DNA from: Isosphaera pallida ATCC 43644
GTDB taxonomy: Bacteria; Planctomycetota; Planctomycetia; Isosphaerales; Isosphaeraceae
Length of the DNA: 64,000 nucleotides
Assembly: GCF_000186345.1 (NCBI RefSeq)
Contig: NC_014962.1
Location: 1,178,001-1,242,000, forward strand
Direction of reading: 5' to 3'
Shown: positions 17,892 through 27,351 of the stretch, one piece after another
How positions within the stretch are numbered: the stretch's first letter is position 1
How the letters are laid out: each line of letters begins with the position of its first letter
The notes under the pieces: generated by a model
Told to the model about the DNA's origin: nothing
Database searches by the model: none
What the model saw: the letters and a program-made list of their open reading frames with translations, nothing else
Position numbers and translations under genes: made by a program

Positions 17892-18887
17892 ATGGGCATT
17901 TACGACCGCGATTACCTTCAGGACGAGTCGAGCCGGTTCGGCGCGTTCTTCCAGGTCATGCCCGCGACCAAGACGCTGATTCTGGTTTGCGTCGCGGTCT
18001 TCCTCCTCCAAACGCTGGGGACCGAGAAGGGCCAGCCGGTCATCGCCACCTTCGGTCTGGAATTAGACTCCCAAGCGGTTTTGAATCAGTTCCAGGTTTG
18101 GCGGCTGATCACCTCGATTTTCCTGCACGAGGGGCCGTTTCACCTGCTATTCAACATGCTGGTGCTGTTCTTTATCGGGCGGATTCTGGAACATGAATTG
18201 GGCACCCGCGAGTTCGTGATGGTCTTTTTGGTCTCTGGGTTGGTGGGGTCCCTCGCTCAGACAGCGTTCTACGCGTTGACCGGTCCAGGGCTCTGTCTGG
18301 GAGCGTCGGGCGCGGTCTCCGGTTTGTTTGGGCTGCTGGCGTTGAGGATGCCCAACCTCCAGGTATTGCTGTTTTTCATCATTCCCGTCACGATGCGCAA
18401 CGCCCTGATCGCTTTTATCGTGATCGACGTGATCTTCACCTTCCTGCCTGGCACCACGGCGACCCTTGCCCATTTGGGCGGGTTGAGCGTGGGCATGGCC
18501 CACTCATACTTCAACCTGAACTTCAGCGGCTGGAGCACGGGTGACTTGAGGATTCGTCGTTCACCTCGGTTCCGAGTCGTGGCCGATGAGGAGGACGAGC
18601 GGCCCTCCCGGGGTTGGTCGAGCGGTTGGGGGGGGGTCAACGCGTTGCGACGAGGACAGGACACCAAGACCGCCTCCTCGGTTAAGACTCGCTCGGGGGG
18701 GGGATGGCTGAATCTTGAGGACTCCGCGTCTCGGTCGTCCGCCAGCCGCGACGATCTCGACGATCAACTCGACCATCTGCTAGCCAAAATCGCGCGCGAC
18801 GGTTTGGAATCGCTCACCGATCAGGAACGCGCATTTCTCGATCGAGCTAGCCGCGAGGTCCGCAATCGTCGGAATACCCGCCGATGA
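17892..18887 (+). CDS. Rhomboid family intramembrane serine protease
   Basis: The 331-residue product has six or so transmembrane helices and cleaves single-pass membrane proteins within the bilayer. The catalytic serine is in GASGAVSGLFG (S139) and the catalytic histidine in AHLGGLSVG (H194), a spacing close to that of E. coli GlpG. FHLLFNMLVLFF is the usual helix-2 motif with its HxxxN. After a Ser/Arg/Gly-rich linker, the C-terminal 45 residues form a helix (LDDQLDHLLAKIARDG, LTDQERAFLDRAS) matching the small cytosolic tail domain seen on planctomycete and Bacteroidetes rhomboids. ATG 17892 gives MGIYDRDYLQDE, a typical start. The stop overlaps the next gene in an ATGA. Confidence 0.92.
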   Translation: MGIYDRDYLQDESSRFGAFFQVMPATKTLILVCVAVFLLQTLGTEKGQPVIATFGLELDSQAVLNQFQVWRLITSIFLHEGPFHLLFNMLVLFFIGRILEHELGTREFVMVFLVSGLVGSLAQTAFYALTGPGLCLGASGAVSGLFGLLALRMPNLQVLLFFIIPVTMRNALIAFIVIDVIFTFLPGTTATLAHLGGLSVGMAHSYFNLNFSGWSTGDLRIRRSPRFRVVADEEDERPSRGWSSGWGGVNALRRGQDTKTASSVKTRSGGGWLNLEDSASRSSASRDDLDDQLDHLLAKIARDGLESLTDQERAFLDRASREVRNRRNTRR

Positions 18888-19411
18888 CCACGTTCAGGTT
18901 GCTGATCCGTCCCGCCCGACCCGACGACGCGCCCCGATTGATCGAGTTCAACCAACGTCTCGCCCGCGAAACCGAAGGCCTGGAGTTGGACCCGCATGTG
19001 CTTGCCGGGGGAGTCGCCGCCGCGTTGAGCGACCCCGATCGCCTCCGCTACATTGTGGCCGAACTCGATGGAGCGGTCGTGGGACAAACCGCCGTCACCC
19101 GCGAATGGAGCGACTGGCGCGGCGGTTGGTTCTGGTGGCTGCAGAGTGTTTACGTCCTCCCCGAAGCGCGCCGTCATGGCGTTTTCCGACACCTACACCT
19201 GGCCGTGCGTGAAGCCGCTCGAAGCCATCCCGACGTGGTGGGTTTGCGTCTCTACGTCGAGCGCTACAACCAAACCGCCCGCACGGCTTATGAACGTCTT
19301 GGCTTGAGCGACGGTGGTTATCTCGTCATGGAGGAGGTTTGGGCCAATCGTCCCGGTCGCGCCGCCTGCGATTTCGATGAGTCGTCCGGGGCGATCGACC
19401 ACCGCTCTTGA
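18884..19411 (+). CDS. GNAT family N-acetyltransferase
   Basis: The 175-residue product is a single GNAT domain, which transfers an acetyl group from acetyl-CoA. The N-terminal LLIRPARPDDAPRLIEFNQR is the typical beta1-alpha1 region. The central strand WWLQSVYVLPEARRHGVFRHL contains the pyrophosphate-binding loop in a slightly degenerate form, RRHGVF in place of the common RGxGxG/A. The C-terminal RLYVERYNQTARTAYERLGL is the strand-helix that closes the CoA site. Its ATG overlaps the rhomboid stop by four bases, indicating coupling. Substrate unknown. Confidence 0.9.
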   Translation: MTTFRLLIRPARPDDAPRLIEFNQRLARETEGLELDPHVLAGGVAAALSDPDRLRYIVAELDGAVVGQTAVTREWSDWRGGWFWWLQSVYVLPEARRHGVFRHLHLAVREAARSHPDVVGLRLYVERYNQTARTAYERLGLSDGGYLVMEEVWANRPGRAACDFDESSGAIDHRS

Positions 19412-19437
19412 AATCAATCTCATTGTTCATGCTGGCG

Positions 19438-20130
19438 TCACGGGATGATGGGCCACGCCAGGGGCCATCCCATGTTCAAGTTCCCAGTTCCGTTTCCGTT
19501 GGGCACGAAGCCAAAGAGAGGCCCATAAGGACCCACCGCCAGAATCCCTATCCGCCCAGCGCGCGATGGTTCCTGGAAGGGGTTAGGAGCTTGAACCCGC
19601 GCTGCGTTGAAGGCACGGCTGTTCAACGGGCTGACGGTGGACGAACTCGGTGGAGCGGCCGAGAGCCTCGGGACTGCTTGGCTGAGAGGCTCGGTTACCA
19701 AACTGAATCCCGACGGGACACCGCTGGGTTCGGGACGCGACGGAAGAAGTTGCATCCGCGTGCGCGACACGAATTCCGGTTGCCGACCAACCCCGCTGGG
19801 GTTAGCGTACACCCCGCGTGTCTTGGGAGGCGCTGCCCGCGAGGCTGGCGAGATTAACGGGTAGCGACTGCGTGAGGGGTTCGATCGAGCTTCCCGCGGG
19901 TTGGGCCGACGCGACACGTCCACAGAATCCGATCGCAGGGAACGTCGATCCTCGGCGAGCCGTGGTTCGTGGAACCGCACGGGCGGATCGGTTCGCCCGA
20001 CCTCCCGAGCTTGGACGGTCGGGTCTTGGAACCACGCCATCAGGATCAGGATCGTCGTGAGGATGCCAAACCAGGCCACTGTTGTTCGCACACCACGTTG
20101 GGTCGAGAGAGGCATGGTCGTTTTTTTCAT
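19438..20130 (-). CDS. Secreted or membrane-anchored low-complexity protein, unknown function
   Basis: The 230-residue product has one N-terminal hydrophobic segment (about residues 17-34, TVAWFGILTTILILMAWF) followed by DPTVQA, readable as a signal peptide or anchor. The rest is Arg/Pro/Ser-rich without obvious domains and ends with a hydrophobic, Gly/Asn/Pro-rich tail (GPLFGFVPNGNGTGNLNMG, PLAWPIIP). I recognise no family. The start has no convincing ribosome-binding site. It lies convergent to the GNAT gene with 26 bases between the stops. Confidence 0.6.
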   Translation of the reverse strand: MKKTTMPLSTQRGVRTTVAWFGILTTILILMAWFQDPTVQAREVGRTDPPVRFHEPRLAEDRRSLRSDSVDVSRRPNPREARSNPSRSRYPLISPASRAAPPKTRGVYANPSGVGRQPEFVSRTRMQLLPSRPEPSGVPSGFSLVTEPLSQAVPRLSAAPPSSSTVSPLNSRAFNAARVQAPNPFQEPSRAGRIGILAVGPYGPLFGFVPNGNGTGNLNMGWPLAWPIIP

Positions 20131-20256
20131 CCCAGTTGGTGAAAGCGGGTTGGCTACCCTTACTCATGAATCATAGCGGTCGGACCAACCCCATGGGATT
20201 GTCGCACGGTCGCCTGGACGTCTTCCTCGCGTATCCTGTCTCAAGCTGATGGTTCA

Positions 20257-20841
20257 ATGACCACCACGCTCGACCACGAACTGCTGATCGTCGCCTTGGC
20301 GGTCGATCTGCGCTTCGCCGAAGCCGAACCAATGGCCCGTGCAGTGGGGCGTTGGCTCGCGGTGGGACGGGGTTCGTTGGAACGTTGGTTGGCTGAACAG
20401 AACGTCCTGTCCTCCGCGCGGTTTCGGAGTCTCGAACTCACGGCCGCCCTTTGGATTCGGGATCAAGGTGATCCTCAAGCCGCTGCTCAGCGTCTTCGCT
20501 TGGACCCCCACGAGCGCGCGATTTTGGCTCGGATTCATCCTGCAGCCGCCCGACTTCTGACAACGCCCACGCTCGCCGTCCCTTCCCCGGTCGAGCGTGG
20601 TCAACATCATGCCAAAGGGCCGCTTCTGACCCTGCTTGCCTGGAGCCGGTCAACCACTCTCGCCTGGTTGGTGACCGCCTTGGTGGCATCGACTTCGGCT
20701 TGGCGAATCCAGACACTTCGGCACCTGCTGGAGACCACCGATGGGAGATCGACTCCTCATGTCGAGCCGAGCCAACTCGACCGGCTTGAGCCTTCTCCCA
20801 CGCTCCGAACTACGCCTCCGACTCCTGGCGCTCAACCCTGA
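20257..20841 (+). CDS. Single-pass membrane protein of unknown function
   Basis: The 194-residue product has a helical N-terminal domain (about 1-95). Its pattern, ALAVDLRFAEAEPMARAVGRWL followed by LAEQNVLS and several Leu-rich helices, resembles the short domain that precedes the kinase domain in many planctomycete Ser/Thr kinases. That resemblance is from memory and weak, and no kinase follows. A transmembrane segment lies at about 128-147 (LLAWSRSTTLAWLVTALVAS), and the tail is Thr/Pro-rich. ATG 20257 is the natural start. No operon partner is visible. Confidence 0.65.
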   Translation: MTTTLDHELLIVALAVDLRFAEAEPMARAVGRWLAVGRGSLERWLAEQNVLSSARFRSLELTAALWIRDQGDPQAAAQRLRLDPHERAILARIHPAAARLLTTPTLAVPSPVERGQHHAKGPLLTLLAWSRSTTLAWLVTALVASTSAWRIQTLRHLLETTDGRSTPHVEPSQLDRLEPSPTLRTTPPTPGAQP

Positions 20842-20947
20842 CGCTTTTCCCCGATCCCTTGCGAGTCGATTCACCGGTGTTTGGAGCGAATGCTTGAGCA
20901 ATCCAGGGGAGCGGGAAGTCGCCTTGATGTCGGAACGCCGGGACGGC

Positions 20948-21304
20948 TCAATCCTCTTCGTCCAATTCCTCGCCGGCGAGTTCGGGATCGAGATCGTTCA
21001 GGTCGTCGTCGGTATGAACTTCGAATCCGAGTTGGACTGCGGCCTGGCGCACTGCATGGGCAGCGTCGTGGTGGTCGATGCCGGGCAATTCGAAGTTGAT
21101 CGCCTCGACGGTTGGACCCGCTCGTTCGACGTAGCCGCGAATCCCGAGTTCGGCCACTTCGAGCCAACGTCCCGAATCGGTCTCGACGACCTCCTTGGCC
21201 TGGTACCCTAGGTGTTTGAAAGCGTCGATCCACTCGGCGAGGGTGCGTGGGGGTTGGTCCCAACCCGGAGTCGCAATCAGCTCATACGGCTTGGAGGTGG
21301 ACAT
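20948..21304 (-). CDS. Conserved-looking hypothetical protein, 118 residues, acidic tail
   Basis: I do not recognise the family. The protein is small, soluble and compact, with alternating helix and strand segments: PPRTLAEWIDAFKHLGYQAK, WLEVAELGIRGYVE and DAAHAVRQAAVQLGFEV. It ends in an acidic run (DDDLNDLDPELAGEELDEED). No cysteines, signal peptide or membrane segment are present. It may be an adaptor or nucleic-acid-free regulatory protein, but nothing in the context supports a role. It is convergent with the upstream plus-strand gene. Confidence 0.7.
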   Translation of the reverse strand: MSTSKPYELIATPGWDQPPRTLAEWIDAFKHLGYQAKEVVETDSGRWLEVAELGIRGYVERAGPTVEAINFELPGIDHHDAAHAVRQAAVQLGFEVHTDDDLNDLDPELAGEELDEED

Positions 21305-21481
21305 CAGCGGTTGTCTCGTTAGGGAAATGGAAAAGAGGGTCCGGAATGGCGATGGTCCGGTTTCCCGGTTCGTCTCGGAGGAATTTTGAAATGGTTGATA
21401 ACCGATTGCTCAGATGCAACATCGGGCGGCCACTGTCAATGCCTCTCATTCACTTGAGGTATTGACTTGAAGGACAAGAAC

Positions 21482-22342
21482 TCAAAGGTCGTCCCAGCTT
21501 GAAATGAAATGTGGTGGATCGGTAGGCGAGATGAGCAGGCAAGCGGTGAGAGGACCATAACCGCCGCTGGTGTCGATGCGGATGCGCACGGGGTTGGCGT
21601 CGGGTCGGGGAACCTGACAATGTCCGGTGACTTGGATCTTGGTTGGGTGACGGAGGGGATGATTCGACAAGCCGCGGTCGGCACCCAGCCAGACCGGATA
21701 ATCCGGCTGCCAATAGAGATCGGTGGTGGTTCCCGGCTTGGGGCTGAGAAGTGAACGGTCCCAACATCGCCGCTTCATCGCCTCGACCTGGGCGAGGGCG
21801 TCGGCGTCGAGTTCGGGGGAGAGGCCACAATGCAAAAACAGATGACCGGACGCTTCCACAACCCAAGGCAGTTCGGCAAGGAAACGCCGATGCGTCTCCG
21901 GCATGGCGGCTCGCAGATCCTCCAGCAACGCAAGGCGCACTTCCTCCTCGTCCTCGAAGCTCCAGGTTCGTCCCACGTAGGATCGCACGGTGGTCGCGGC
22001 GTCGTAAACCGAAAGGTAACGCTCCAACCAATAATGGTGGGGGGGAGGTTCGGGACTCCTCAGACGAGCGGCGTGGACCAGCGCGAGGTCGTGGTTGCCC
22101 ATCACTGCTGCGCCTCCGGGCGGACGCTCGAGAATCTCCAGCACTCGGTCGATGACTTTTCGGGAGTCGGGTCCGCGATCCACGAAGTCGCCTAGGAACA
22201 CCACTGCGCAGTCCGGCCACTCGGCGAGTCGATCCACTCGGTCCAACAACCGATCGAACTCCTCGGATTGGCCGTGGAGATCCCCGATCGCTAGGATAGG
22301 GTAGGACAATGACGCCACCGCGTTGGGCGAGGCCGAACACAT
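21482..22342 (-). CDS. PPP-family metallophosphoesterase (calcineurin-like)
   Basis: The 286-residue product carries all signature blocks of the PPP phosphoesterases: GDLHGQ near residue 18, GDFVDRG near 50, GNHD near 82, and the later metal-binding histidines in FLHCGLSPEL and VTGHCQVP. It binds two metal ions and hydrolyses phosphoesters; candidates are phosphoprotein phosphatases or diadenosine-tetraphosphatase-like enzymes. ATG 22342 was preferred to the longer frame (22456) because GGAG lies ten bases upstream and the catalytic domain then starts at the usual distance. The gene stands alone. Confidence 0.85.
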   Translation of the reverse strand: MCSASPNAVASLSYPILAIGDLHGQSEEFDRLLDRVDRLAEWPDCAVVFLGDFVDRGPDSRKVIDRVLEILERPPGGAAVMGNHDLALVHAARLRSPEPPPHHYWLERYLSVYDAATTVRSYVGRTWSFEDEEEVRLALLEDLRAAMPETHRRFLAELPWVVEASGHLFLHCGLSPELDADALAQVEAMKRRCWDRSLLSPKPGTTTDLYWQPDYPVWLGADRGLSNHPLRHPTKIQVTGHCQVPRPDANPVRIRIDTSGGYGPLTACLLISPTDPPHFISSWDDL

Positions 22343-22881
22343 GATGGCTATGCTCCATGATCGGTCGTCCGTTGTGGATGTGTTCGATTCGATTCGGACT
22401 GGTGAGACTCCGTTTTTGGCACCTGGCGTTTCCTCGTTGAGGAATCCTCCCTTCATCTCATATGAACTTAGTCAAGCGGATCGGACGATTTTTTCCGCGA
22501 AGGTTTTCAATTTCCGACATGCGCCATCGAGAAGTTTTGTTGGACAAGCGAACCCGTGTTCCAAAGGAGCAGACAACAGGGGGGATGTGGTCTAGGTCTA
22601 GGTTGGCCAACAAAGAGTCCTCGTACGGGATCGACCTCCGGCGACGCGACTTGGTTCGAGGTGTTGGGCCGCCATGAGACAAGCGATCGTCCCCCTTTAC
22701 GGAGGGAAGGTTGGGCGTCACAATGAGTAGCTGACCACACGGCCTGCGTTGCCGTCCGTTGCCCACCGACCGGGAATAGAAGAGAAACAAAGTGGAAGTG
22801 AATGGTGGGTGGGGTCAGTACGGAACGCTGAGTCCGTGAGGGATTGAATGGGTAGGATTTGGTTTGAGGATGTCACTCGCT
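22343..22881. other. Divergent intergenic region
   Basis: This stretch lies between the minus-strand phosphoesterase and the plus-strand FabZ-like gene and should carry both promoters. It is more AT-rich than its surroundings in places (a GATTTTTTCC run near 22487). I checked it for tRNA-like TPsiC arms and found none, and the short frames have non-protein composition. No clear promoter hexamers could be assigned. Confidence 0.4.
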
Positions 22882-23412
22882 ATGCCTCCGGTTGCTCTTC
22901 TCGATCCGGCCTTAATCGACACCAGCCGCGTTCTGGTGGACCAGGAGGGGATTCGCGCCAAGAATCCCCAACGCTTCGAAATGGAGCAACTCACGGCGAT
23001 TGTGTATCTGGACGGCGAGCGTCACATCATCGCGGGCTACAAGGATATCGGAACCGACGAGTTCTGGATTCGTGGCCACATGCCCGGCTTTCCGCTGATG
23101 CCAGGGGTGTTGCTTTGCGAGGCAGCCGCCCAACTGGCGAGTTTCTATACCCACTCCCAAGACTTGTTGCCCGAAGGCTGCTTCATGGGGTTCGCCGGCA
23201 TGGAGGAAGTACGGTTCCGCGGTCAGGTCAAGCCTGGGGATCGTCTGGTCTTAGTGGGTCAAGCGGTCAAGCTCTCGCGTCGTCAGTCCATTTTCGAGAC
23301 TCAAGGGTTTGTCAACGGTGACATGGTGTTTCAAGCCCGAATTCTAGGCATTGCCATTCACGGCCAGGTTAACGCAACTCCCAAAACGGCGGCTTCCGCT
23401 TCCGCCTCCTGA
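22882..23412 (+). CDS. FabZ/FabA-like hotdog-fold 3-hydroxyacyl-ACP dehydratase
   Basis: The 176-residue product has the FabZ active-site block FWIRGHMPGFPLMPGVLLCE, with the catalytic histidine in GHMPGFP and the catalytic glutamate in CEAAAQL. FabZ dehydrates beta-hydroxyacyl-ACP in fatty acid elongation. The sequence is longer than E. coli FabZ at the N-terminus, with NPQRFEMEQLTAIVYLD, a layout common in planctomycetes where several FabZ-like paralogs exist. It may therefore be a specialised paralog rather than the main enzyme. ATG 22882 has GAGGA 11 bases upstream; ATG 22870 is the alternative. No other fatty-acid gene is near. Confidence 0.85.
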   Translation: MPPVALLDPALIDTSRVLVDQEGIRAKNPQRFEMEQLTAIVYLDGERHIIAGYKDIGTDEFWIRGHMPGFPLMPGVLLCEAAAQLASFYTHSQDLLPEGCFMGFAGMEEVRFRGQVKPGDRLVLVGQAVKLSRRQSIFETQGFVNGDMVFQARILGIAIHGQVNATPKTAASASAS

Positions 23413-23563
23413 TTTCGGTTCCTTCCCGCTATTCCATGTCTCCAGTTCCATCACTGGGGCGTCGCGGTCATGGAAAAATGAGTTGCGGCGTCTCTGCCAC
23501 GCGGTTCGTTCGCCTCGTCGCTAGCTGGGTCCGTGTCGTGACGTTTTCGCCCAACCGTTCGCT

Positions 23564-24349
23564 ATGCTCGAGCCCAAACCCCGAACCTCGTTGGATCTGA
23601 CCCCGTACACCTTCGATTACGACCCCCGCCACGATCCTCCCATCGCTTCTTGGGCCGACGTGTTTGGAGCGGAGAGTCCCGACCGGCCGGTCGAACTGGA
23701 AGTGGGCTGCGGCAAAGGCTTGTTCCTCGCCAACGAATCAACGCGACGGCCCGACGTCCGTTTTCTGGGGGTCGAGATCTCTAAAAAGTACGCCCTACGG
23801 GCGCGGGAGCGGATGGCCAAGCATCGGTTGTCCCAGGTTCGCATTCTGGCCGGCGACGCGGTCGCTCTGTTGGGGCGTTGCCTGCCGCCCCGTTGCCTTC
23901 AGGCGGTTCACATCTATTTCCCCGACCCCTGGTGGAAAAAGAAGCATCGCAAGCGGCGCATCTTTACGCCCTGGTTCGTCGGACGCGTGGCCGAGCTTCT
24001 GCAACCGGAGGGCCAGCTGCGTTTCGCCTCCGACGTCGCCGACTACTTTGCCGTTATGATGGCACTGACAGCCGCCTCCGGACGATTCGACCCGCTTCCC
24101 ACGCCTCCCGAAACCATCCCTCAACACGACCTCGACTACTTGACCAACTTCGAACGCAAGTTCCGTATCGAAGGCCGCCCGATTCAACGCGCCGCCTGGC
24201 AGGTGCGCAACCCGGAATACTGGACGGAGCCTCGTCCCATCGACCAATCCGAAATCGAGAAGGCTTGGCGCAACCCGGCCGCCGAACGGACTGCAAAGTC
24301 AACCAATTTGGATTTGGAAGTGGCTCAAGGCGTCGAGGGGTCAGAATAA
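23564..24349 (+). CDS. trmB: tRNA (guanine-N7)-methyltransferase
   Basis: The 261-residue product is a class I SAM-dependent methyltransferase that makes m7G46 in tRNA variable loops. The SAM motif is LEVGCGKGLFLANE. The family signature is HIYFPDPWWKKKHRKRR, with the conserved aspartate and basic cluster. ASDVADYF and the C-terminal TNFERKF are also TrmB hallmarks. The C-terminal tail (about 30 residues) is longer than usual and Glu/Lys-rich. The last 25 bases overlap the 3' end of the convergent YXWGXW gene. Confidence 0.94.
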   Translation: MLEPKPRTSLDLTPYTFDYDPRHDPPIASWADVFGAESPDRPVELEVGCGKGLFLANESTRRPDVRFLGVEISKKYALRARERMAKHRLSQVRILAGDAVALLGRCLPPRCLQAVHIYFPDPWWKKKHRKRRIFTPWFVGRVAELLQPEGQLRFASDVADYFAVMMALTAASGRFDPLPTPPETIPQHDLDYLTNFERKFRIEGRPIQRAAWQVRNPEYWTEPRPIDQSEIEKAWRNPAAERTAKSTNLDLEVAQGVEGSE

Positions 24350-27189
24350 CCGACGCTGCCGGGCACGCTTGCGTCGAGCAAGGGGGGCACGCGAACCGGA
24401 GCGTAAGGGTCGATCGTGGAGGCGCGGGGAATCTCGGCGGGTCGAATCGTGGCGGGTGGCAACACCGCGCCCGAGGCCCAGGGCATCGGTGGGACGAAGG
24501 GATGACCCAGCGGCGCGCCGTTGTCAAGCCCGTCAACGAATGCCGAGTTGGTTGAGCGAGAGCCGGTTTGGATGAGGTTGCGAGGCGTGGTTCGGACCAA
24601 ACGCGAAGTGGTTTGAACACTTCGGGGCGACGTGTTTTGACGCTGGCGTTCCCAATCCCGCGCGGTTTGGGAGGCCATCGAGGAGATCAAGTCACCCGAC
24701 CGCGCGCGAACGCGCGGCGCGGTCGGGTTGCGATTGGCAACCATATGGGTATTGGCGTGAGAAGGGGTCGTCAAATTGACGCGGTTGCGATGGTCGGGTT
24801 GGTCGTAATTCTGGTCCCGGTTCCGAGGGTTGGATGGGATGGTGGGACGGTTGGGATTGAGAATCGTTGGTGGTCTGGGAGATTCCCGACCTGGATTGAT
24901 CGGTGGTTGTGATCCCCTCAACCCCGGCGGGTTGACCGAGGAGGGACGGCTTGGACCGACTTGCGTAGGATTGACCACGCCGTTGGGCCGAACTCGCGCC
25001 GTAGCTGGACGATTGATACCAGGCGGCGTGGGACGCGTGGCAGGATTGACGTTGGCAGCAGGTGGTGGATTGAGGGTAACGCCAGGATTGACTCGTGGCA
25101 CGACTGGTCGATCCAACGGACGATTGGGATTCGGAGTCGTGGGAGCATTCGAACGTGGAGACGTGGGCCGAGGAACGGGTTGAGCTGCAATTTGATCGGG
25201 AGATTGATTGGGATTCATCTGAGCCGGGGTCGGCGAGTTGACGTCGGACCGGGGACGCGCGACCGGATTGGGTTGCGGCCGTGCGGCTGGTCTGGGTTGA
25301 GGTTGTCCCGATCGCGGTTGCCCCGGCTGAACCAAAGGCGACGCACCGGGTGGTCTGAACGCTTCAGGAAGCCGTCGAGTCGGAGTGGTGTCGGCGGCCA
25401 GGGCGGGATTGGGCCGAGCCGCGGTGTTGTTGGGGGGGACTCGATTGACCACCGGACGCGGTCGCGCGGCGATGGGGGATCCAGGGAGCCTCACCACGCG
25501 AGGGGCCGAAGGTGCTTGGGGTTCGACCTGACGGCCTCGGAGCTCCTGAGCGCGTGCGTCGGCTTGCGCGTTGCGTGCGTCGCGGGCCGCCTGGACCAGT
25601 TCTTGGCGGCCTTGAACCAGGTTTTGCCGACCTTGGATCGCTTCCAACCGCCGCTCGCCGGCGCGGTCGGCGTTGCTCAAACGTTGGGCACGAAGTTCGA
25701 GGGCGGCGTTGCGCTCAGCTTCCAAGCGGCGTTCCCGAAACGCACGGAGTTCCTGAGCGCGTTGAACGACCACGTCGCGGCGCTCCCGCTCCAAGGTGAC
25801 CAAACGAGTGGCGACTGGGCCGGGTCGCGCGGCCATTTCAGCCAGGGGACGTCCCAGCGCGAGGGCTTGACGGTTCGATTCGGCAACATCGACCACGACC
25901 TCGGCGTTGCCGCCCTCGGCCGCGTCCGCCCGCGCGTTTACCACGGTTGAGTTGATAAAACGGTTGATGGTTGGTTGATTGAGAATCGTGACGTTCCGAT
26001 TCACGATCGTAGGTGAGTTGATCCGGTTTTCGACAACTGTGAGTTGCTGGTTGAAGGTGGGAGGGGGTCGAAACAAGGGATCGTTGCGTCGCGTTTCGAA
26101 GACGAAGTTCAGGTGAAGGTTCCAACCCGGTTCGAACGTGCGGATGTTGGACCAGTAGAAGTTGAACAGGGGGTCGAAGCCCCGGGAGTTCAGTCCAAAC
26201 CCGGCCCACCAGATGAAGCCGCGATCGACAAAGGCAGGCTCGTAGTAGTCGCCGAAGTAGTAGTGGCCGAAACTGGGACGGCAAAACAGATGTTCCACCA
26301 AACCCGAGGAGACGATCACCACGCTCGGGGTGAACCGGAAGACCGGGCGAATCACCTCGACGGCGCGGATGTGAGTGAACCGCACTGGCGCGAACAGAAC
26401 GCCGCGAATGGCTAAGGGGTAATCCCAATAGCCGTCGGTGAAGACGTAGCCGCTGGGAGTGGCGTGATAGCACGGCGGCACCCACACCCAGCGTGGCGTG
26501 GTCCGCACCCAGGTTCCGGGACGCCAGACGTAGCGATCGTTGGTCCAGTACCAGCAGCCCGGAGCCCAGAAATAATCCTCGCCTGGCGCGGGGATGTTGG
26601 GACCGGCCTCTAGCGAGGCGGGTGGTTCAGGCAGATAGCGGATGGCTTGAGACTCAGCGCGGTCTTCAGCGTTGGGGTCCACCGCCGCCCAAAAACCCGA
26701 GACCCATTGCGCTGAGCCGTCCTCCAACTCGTACCAATAACCGGGCACCCATTGGCGACCGGGCGGAAGATTGCGCCAGATGCCCGACACCCAGAGAAAC
26801 TCGTTACGTTCGTCGTCCCAATGCCAGTAGCCCGCGATCCATTCCACCGCATCGCCTTCGGGGCGCTGATCGGGGGGGATTTCCTCAACCGGTTCGGGTG
26901 GTACTCGTGGCGCGATTGGTCCCGGTTGGGGATCGAAGCTGATCGGTTCGGCCCAGGCTTCATGCACGGGGCCGCGGGTTAGAACCTCTGGCTCGTATCC
27001 ATTGGGATTAGAATGAGAGGCGGTCTGAGCCAAGGTCTTGTTGGTCAAACCCAACGCCAGCAAGGTCGCCAGCGCGAGGCTTGCGACCCCGACGCAGTGT
27101 CCGGGACGATTCCTGGAGCTCCGTTCCAGCCTCAAAGTCGAGCAGGATGTTGCGCTGTGACACCCTAATTCCGCGATGAGCCTGTTCAT
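24325..27189 (-). CDS. YXWGXW-repeat exported protein with long Pro/Asn/Arg-rich tail
   Basis: The 954-residue product has an N-terminal hydrophobic segment (VGVASLALATLLALGL, then NKTLAQTA) read as a signal peptide. From about residue 100 to 250 come repeated W-x-x-G-x-W motifs (WIAGYWHW, WVSGIW, WVPGYWY, WVSGFW, WAPGCWYW, WRPGTW), the YXWGXW repeat family common in planctomycetes. A Tyr/Phe-rich region, a coiled-coil-like Arg/Glu/Ala segment (about 470-560) and a roughly 330-residue Pro/Asn/Arg-rich disordered tail follow. The function is unknown; a cell-envelope structural or matrix role is plausible. ATG 27189 has GAGG closely upstream and places the signal peptide properly; the longest frame would begin at 27306. 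Its 3' end overlaps trmB. Confidence 0.8.
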   Translation of the reverse strand: MNRLIAELGCHSATSCSTLRLERSSRNRPGHCVGVASLALATLLALGLTNKTLAQTASHSNPNGYEPEVLTRGPVHEAWAEPISFDPQPGPIAPRVPPEPVEEIPPDQRPEGDAVEWIAGYWHWDDERNEFLWVSGIWRNLPPGRQWVPGYWYELEDGSAQWVSGFWAAVDPNAEDRAESQAIRYLPEPPASLEAGPNIPAPGEDYFWAPGCWYWTNDRYVWRPGTWVRTTPRWVWVPPCYHATPSGYVFTDGYWDYPLAIRGVLFAPVRFTHIRAVEVIRPVFRFTPSVVIVSSGLVEHLFCRPSFGHYYFGDYYEPAFVDRGFIWWAGFGLNSRGFDPLFNFYWSNIRTFEPGWNLHLNFVFETRRNDPLFRPPPTFNQQLTVVENRINSPTIVNRNVTILNQPTINRFINSTVVNARADAAEGGNAEVVVDVAESNRQALALGRPLAEMAARPGPVATRLVTLERERRDVVVQRAQELRAFRERRLEAERNAALELRAQRLSNADRAGERRLEAIQGRQNLVQGRQELVQAARDARNAQADARAQELRGRQVEPQAPSAPRVVRLPGSPIAARPRPVVNRVPPNNTAARPNPALAADTTPTRRLPEAFRPPGASPLVQPGQPRSGQPQPRPAARPQPNPVARPRSDVNSPTPAQMNPNQSPDQIAAQPVPRPTSPRSNAPTTPNPNRPLDRPVVPRVNPGVTLNPPPAANVNPATRPTPPGINRPATARVRPNGVVNPTQVGPSRPSSVNPPGLRGSQPPINPGRESPRPPTILNPNRPTIPSNPRNRDQNYDQPDHRNRVNLTTPSHANTHMVANRNPTAPRVRARSGDLISSMASQTARDWERQRQNTSPRSVQTTSRLVRTTPRNLIQTGSRSTNSAFVDGLDNGAPLGHPFVPPMPWASGAVLPPATIRPAEIPRASTIDPYAPVRVPPLLDASVPGSVGYSDPSTP

Positions 27190-27351
27190 GTCCGCCTCGA
27201 ATTCACGATTGGGCCGTGCATTCGCTTGAGGTTGAGACGAGCGCCGGCCGGCTTGAGGTCGCGCCGGTTTCGAAGAATTGACGCGATTCCAGAAACTCAG
27301 CGACAAACCGGGGCAATGATGCCCCGTGTCCTCTTCCGCGTCGAGGCGCGT

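Noticed and set aside
22343-22881. Possible tRNA or small RNA in the divergent gap
   Set aside because: No acceptor stem with TPsiC arm could be assembled on either strand; a GGTTCGAGG near 22652 lacks the partner arms.
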